9,039 nt of DNA from an uncultured Pseudomonadota bacterium (GTDB lineage Bacteria > Pseudomonadota > Gammaproteobacteria > Burkholderiales > Burkholderiaceae): positions 1 through 9,039 of the forward strand of contig CAMLIZ010000179.1 of assembly GCA_946480245.1 (NCBI GenBank), in the 5' to 3' direction. The notes beneath the pieces are model-generated. The model saw only the letters and a list, made by a program, of their open reading frames with translations, was not told the DNA's origin and ran no database searches. The position numbers and the translations under genes were made by a program. How positions within the stretch are numbered: the first letter of the stretch is position 1; each line of letters starts with the position of its first letter. This document shows, one piece after another, positions 5,894 through 9,039 of this stretch.

Positions 5894-8005
5894 TCAGAGC
5901 GAGGCTTCGCGCTGCCACAGCGCAGCCAGCCAGCGCCAGCAGCGCGCCGCCCATGAGCGGCGCTCGCCTTGCAGCCGCACGATGCCGGTGAGTTCGGAGC
6001 GCGGCGCCTGCGCGCGGTCGCAATGCTCCAGGCGCAGGTGGAAGGTGGGCTGCAGCGGCAGCAGGCGGCCGTCCTGCGTGCGCTGCGCGGCGATGGCGCC
6101 GCCGTAAGGGCTGGCCAGCGCCGGCGTGTCCAGCGAGGCCAGCTGCACCGGGTCCACACGCGCCACCGTGCAATGCACGGCTGCTTGTGCCAGCGCAGCG
6201 GGCACGAAGGTGGCGGCCTGCCCCGCCGCCACCGCGGGCAGCGCGGCCTCGTCGACGAATGCATCCACGCGCGTGCCCTGCGGGCCGATCAGCCGCAGCA
6301 GGCGCTCTCCGGCCGGCACCCATGCGCCTTCGGGCGCGTCCTCGTTCACGTCGGCCACGGTGCCGTCGAAGGGCGCGCTCAATTGCAGGCGCCGCGTCTC
6401 CTCCTGCAGGCCGGCCACTTCGGCCACAGCGGCCTCCCAGCGCTTGCGCAGCGCCGCGCCCGCCTCCATCAGCCGCGGGTCGAAGGGCTGCTGGCTCAGC
6501 TGCCATTGCAGCTGCTGCTCGCTGACCTGCGCCTCGGCCAGCCGCACGGCCAGCTCGGGCGAGCGCAGCTGCAGCAGCGGCTGGCCGGCGCGCACCGCCT
6601 GGCCGGCGCGAGGCAAGGTGCCGGCCACCTGCGCGGCATAAGGCGCGTACATCGCCTGGGTTTGCAGTGCGCCCAGCACAGCCGGCGCGCGCACCGTGGT
6701 CTGCCACGGCCACAGCAGTGCCGCCAGCGCAGCGCCGGCCAGCAGCGCCGTGCGCCGCGATGCGCCGTTCCAGCGCAGGCCCGCGCGCCGTTGCCACCAG
6801 GCATTGAGCTCGCGCCACACCGGCCGGGCGATGAAGAAGCCCAGCTCCACCGCCATCAGCGCCAGCCCCAGCGCCTTGAAGAAGGCGTGATACACGAGCA
6901 GCGCGATGCCGAAGAACAGCACCAGCCGATAGACCCAGGTGGCAAACGCAAAGGCGATCAGCCAGCGTTGCCGCACGGGCGTGAAGCGTTCGGGCGGCGG
7001 ATCGTCCCAGCCGAACAGCAGCTCGCGCAGCCGCCAGCGCGCCAACGCGAAGGCACGCTCATGCAGGTTGGGCATGTTGACCGCGTCCGACAGCAGGAAG
7101 TAGCCGTCGAAGCGCATGAAGGGGCTGGCGTTGATCGCCACCGTGAGCAGCCAGGTGGTGGTGGCCAGCAGGAACGCGCCCGAGCGCACCGGGCCCCAGG
7201 CCGGCGTGTCCGGCAGCACGCTCCACAGCACCAGCGCCAGCGCTGCCAGCGCGAGCTCGCTGGCCATGCCGGCAGCGCCGATCGCCAGGCGCTGCCGGCG
7301 CGACCTGAGCTTCCACGCCTCGTTGGTGTCGGTGTAGAGCACCGGCCACATCACGAGAAAGGCCACGCCCATCGTGGGCACGCGGCATCCGAAGCGCGTG
7401 GCGGTGAAGGCATGCCCCAGCTCGTGCATCACCTTGGCCACGCTGAGCGCCACGCCGATCGCCAGCAGGCCGTCCCAGCTGGCGTAAGAGGTGAAGGTGT
7501 GGGTGAACTCGTCCCAGCGGCGCGACGCGAGTGCCAGGCCGAGCAGCGACAGCGCCGCCACGCCGGCCCAGAACGCCGGGCGATAAGCCCAGCGCACCCA
7601 CGGGCTCATGCGCTGCAGCCAGCGCATCGGCCGCAGCAGCGGCAGGCGAAAGAAGAGGTAGTTCTTGAGCAGCCACTGCCCCGGCGACAGCTGCAGCGCC
7701 TGCGCCTGCGCGGTCAGGCGCTCCGTGTCCTGCGGGCCGCCGGCCACCAGCAGGTGGTTGCCGGCCAGCATCTGCAGCAGGCCCATGAAATCGGCGTCGT
7801 CCACGCGCAGCGTGGTGTCGCTGTTCACTGCCTGCACCACCGCCTGCGCGCTGCCCAGCGCCCAGCGCGACATCAGCTCGAAGGCCGGCCAGCTGAGCGC
7901 GAAGAAGCGGTTGCTGGCGGGGTCGTGCAAGGTCCAGGTGGGGCTGCCGTCGGGCGCGTCGGGGCCGGGGTGCAGCGCCAGGTCCTGGCGCAGGGGCGGC
8001 AGCAT
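5894..8005 (-). CDS. M50 metalloprotease-HlyD adaptor fusion with PqqD-like N-terminus
   Basis: A 703-aa membrane protein in three parts. Residues ~1-100 include WTLHDPASNRFFALSWPAFELMSRWALG (24-51), which resembles the PqqD/RRE winged-helix pattern. Residues ~120-400 carry an M50 (site-2 protease) core: HELGH (194-198) gives zinc histidines and glutamate, NASPFMRFDGYF (292-303) gives the downstream Asp300, with several membrane helices around them. After a helix at ~417-434, residues 440-703 form a periplasmic HlyD-like adaptor: lipoyl half-motifs at ~452-482 and ~540-572, a coiled coil (485-540), then a beta-barrel. The catalytic residues look intact. ATG 8005 shares its A with the HlyD stop (TGATG), so the two are coupled. 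The likely role is processing and exporting a peptide or envelope substrate; the substrate is unknown. Confidence 0.85.
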   Translation of the reverse strand: MLPPLRQDLALHPGPDAPDGSPTWTLHDPASNRFFALSWPAFELMSRWALGSAQAVVQAVNSDTTLRVDDADFMGLLQMLAGNHLLVAGGPQDTERLTAQAQALQLSPGQWLLKNYLFFRLPLLRPMRWLQRMSPWVRWAYRPAFWAGVAALSLLGLALASRRWDEFTHTFTSYASWDGLLAIGVALSVAKVMHELGHAFTATRFGCRVPTMGVAFLVMWPVLYTDTNEAWKLRSRRQRLAIGAAGMASELALAALALVLWSVLPDTPAWGPVRSGAFLLATTTWLLTVAINASPFMRFDGYFLLSDAVNMPNLHERAFALARWRLRELLFGWDDPPPERFTPVRQRWLIAFAFATWVYRLVLFFGIALLVYHAFFKALGLALMAVELGFFIARPVWRELNAWWQRRAGLRWNGASRRTALLAGAALAALLWPWQTTVRAPAVLGALQTQAMYAPYAAQVAGTLPRAGQAVRAGQPLLQLRSPELAVRLAEAQVSEQQLQWQLSQQPFDPRLMEAGAALRKRWEAAVAEVAGLQEETRRLQLSAPFDGTVADVNEDAPEGAWVPAGERLLRLIGPQGTRVDAFVDEAALPAVAAGQAATFVPAALAQAAVHCTVARVDPVQLASLDTPALASPYGGAIAAQRTQDGRLLPLQPTFHLRLEHCDRAQAPRSELTGIVRLQGERRSWAARCWRWLAALWQREASL

Positions 8006-9039
8006 CACCAGCCCAGCCACTGGCGCGCCACGGCCAGCGGGCGCCGCAGCGCGGCGTAGACCAGCGGCGCCCAGCCGCCGCGCAAGCGCGCGGTGCCGAG
8101 CTGGCCGATGCGTGGCGTGCCCTGCCCCGGCACGAACGCGGCCTTCACGCGGTAGGCCATGAAGCCCTCGTGCGTGACCTCGGCGCGGTAGGCCACGCTG
8201 GTCACGCGGGCCTGGAACGATTGCAGCGGCGCGCCCTGCGGGTACAGCGTGAGCGTGTCGCCCGGCGCCACCGGCACCAGGTCGGCAGCGGGCAGCCACG
8301 CCACCAGTTCCACCTTGGCGGGGTCGGCCACCAGCAGCACGCGCTCGCCCAGGGTCACCGCCTTGCCCACCCAGTCGCCGGTGTCGGCGAACACGGCGAT
8401 GCCGGGCCGGTCCGCCTTGACCTGCACGCGGTCGAGCTGCTGCGCGGTGTAGTCCATCTCCACCGCCTTCTCCTGCAGCTCACCGCGGCGCAGCGCCATT
8501 TCGGCGCGGCTCTTGTCGCTGGTCACCGCGGCCTGCGCCGACTGGCGGTACTCCTCCTGCGCGGTGTCCACGGCCTTGCGCGCCAGCGCCATCCGCGCAC
8601 GCAAGGCGGTGGTGTCCAGGCTGAACAAGGGCGTGCCGGGCTGCACCGGCTGGTTGGGGCGGATCTCGAAGCGGTCGATCACGCCGTCCAGCGGCGCGCG
8701 CACCATGAACGGATCCTGCGCCACCACCTCGGCGGGCGCGAGCGCACTCAGGCGGATCGGGAACAGGCAGGCGACCACCGCGGCCAGCAGCAGGCGCCGC
8801 CGTGCCTTGCCGGCGCGCAGCGCACCGAACACGCGGTCGCGCACGCTGAGCTGCGGCCGCAGCGCATGCAGCGCATGGCCATACGCATGCGCCAGCTCCG
8901 TCAGCAGCGCCTGCTCGTGTGGCGACCAGGGCTCGTCGCGCGCGAGCAGCAGCGCCGCCTCGGCCGCCTCGCCCTCGCGGCCCAGCGGCAGCCACAGTGC
9001 GTGCGCGGGCAGCCACTCGGCCCAGTCGGCACGCAAGGC
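8005..9039 (-). CDS. HlyD-family membrane fusion protein (5' end outside window)
   Basis: The last 344 residues are visible and the start lies beyond the right edge. TTG at 9036 is an open codon but not a credible start. In visible numbering, residues ~1-60 resemble part of a GAF-like soluble domain (LWLPLG, then LLLARDEPWSPHEQALLTELA). A positively charged stretch (AGKARRR) and one membrane helix (~82-100) come next. The periplasmic adaptor follows: a lipoyl half-motif VRAPLDGVIDRFEIRPNQ (113-130), a coiled coil (~142-205), the second half around VKADRPGIAVFADTGDWVG (207-225), and beta-barrel strands to ~300. Such proteins bridge an inner-membrane exporter and an outer-membrane channel. The direct coupling to the M50-HlyD fusion suggests both adaptors act in one complex. 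A cytoplasmic GAF-like head is unusual for HlyD proteins. Confidence 0.85.
   Translation of the reverse strand, partial: ALRADWAEWLPAHALWLPLGREGEAAEAALLLARDEPWSPHEQALLTELAHAYGHALHALRPQLSVRDRVFGALRAGKARRRLLLAAVVACLFPIRLSALAPAEVVAQDPFMVRAPLDGVIDRFEIRPNQPVQPGTPLFSLDTTALRARMALARKAVDTAQEEYRQSAQAAVTSDKSRAEMALRRGELQEKAVEMDYTAQQLDRVQVKADRPGIAVFADTGDWVGKAVTLGERVLLVADPAKVELVAWLPAADLVPVAPGDTLTLYPQGAPLQSFQARVTSVAYRAEVTHEGFMAYRVKAAFVPGQGTPRIGQLGTARLRGGWAPLVYAALRRPLAVARQWLGW

Noticed and set aside
5969..8059. 696-codon plus-strand open frame
   Set aside because: It is antisense to the M50-HlyD gene and made mostly of Arg, Gln, His and Ala, as expected for the complement of high-GC coding DNA. It has no motif, and the minus strand carries clear family signatures.
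1..9039. CRISPR arrays, tRNA and rRNA genes
   Set aside because: Read for regularly spaced repeats and conserved RNA cores; none seen. The only tandem repeat is the two-copy IS end at 1-50.

Overview
The window looks like a chromosomal segment of a high-GC betaproteobacterium, probably Burkholderiales and Comamonadaceae-like. This rests on gene content and codon bias, not on a marker gene, so the genus is open. GC changes along it. Hand counts of single 60-base lines give about 57% (241-300) and 50% (1381-1440) in the left part, and about 73% (6241-6300) in the right part. I read positions 1 to about 1600 as an accessory patch and the rest as backbone.

Left patch (1-1610): the first 52 bases look like the end of an IS21-type insertion sequence, with two tandem copies of a ~25-bp terminal repeat and a TG..CA edge. 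It has cut off the end of a minus-strand gene that fuses a GNAT acetyltransferase to a PIN nuclease domain. Upstream of that gene lie about 640 bases with only short, unrecognised ORFs.

Minus-strand backbone block (4921 down to 1611): a four-helix DUF2231 membrane protein, a sorbosone/glucose dehydrogenase-type (PQQ family) beta-propeller with an export signal, a BNR/Asp-box propeller resembling sialidases, and a MoaD/ThiS-like ubiquitin-fold protein ending in GG. The first two overlap by ATGA and the last two by GTGA. A 133-bp gap separates the pairs.

Plus-strand pair (5059-5869): a 'host attachment' family protein and an ElaB/YqjD/DUF883 membrane-anchored protein. They diverge from the DUF2231 gene across a 137-bp spacer that holds a perfect 10-bp-stem inverted repeat.

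Right block (minus, 9039 down to 5894): a HlyD-type membrane fusion protein, incomplete at the window edge, followed with TGATG coupling by a 703-aa protein. That protein combines an N-terminal PqqD-like region, an M50 metalloprotease core (HELGH plus a downstream NxxPxxxxD) and a C-terminal HlyD-like adaptor. Together they look like part of an export or envelope-processing apparatus whose substrate and remaining parts lie outside the window. With the MoaD-BNR pair, this is the best candidate for an uncharacterised system.
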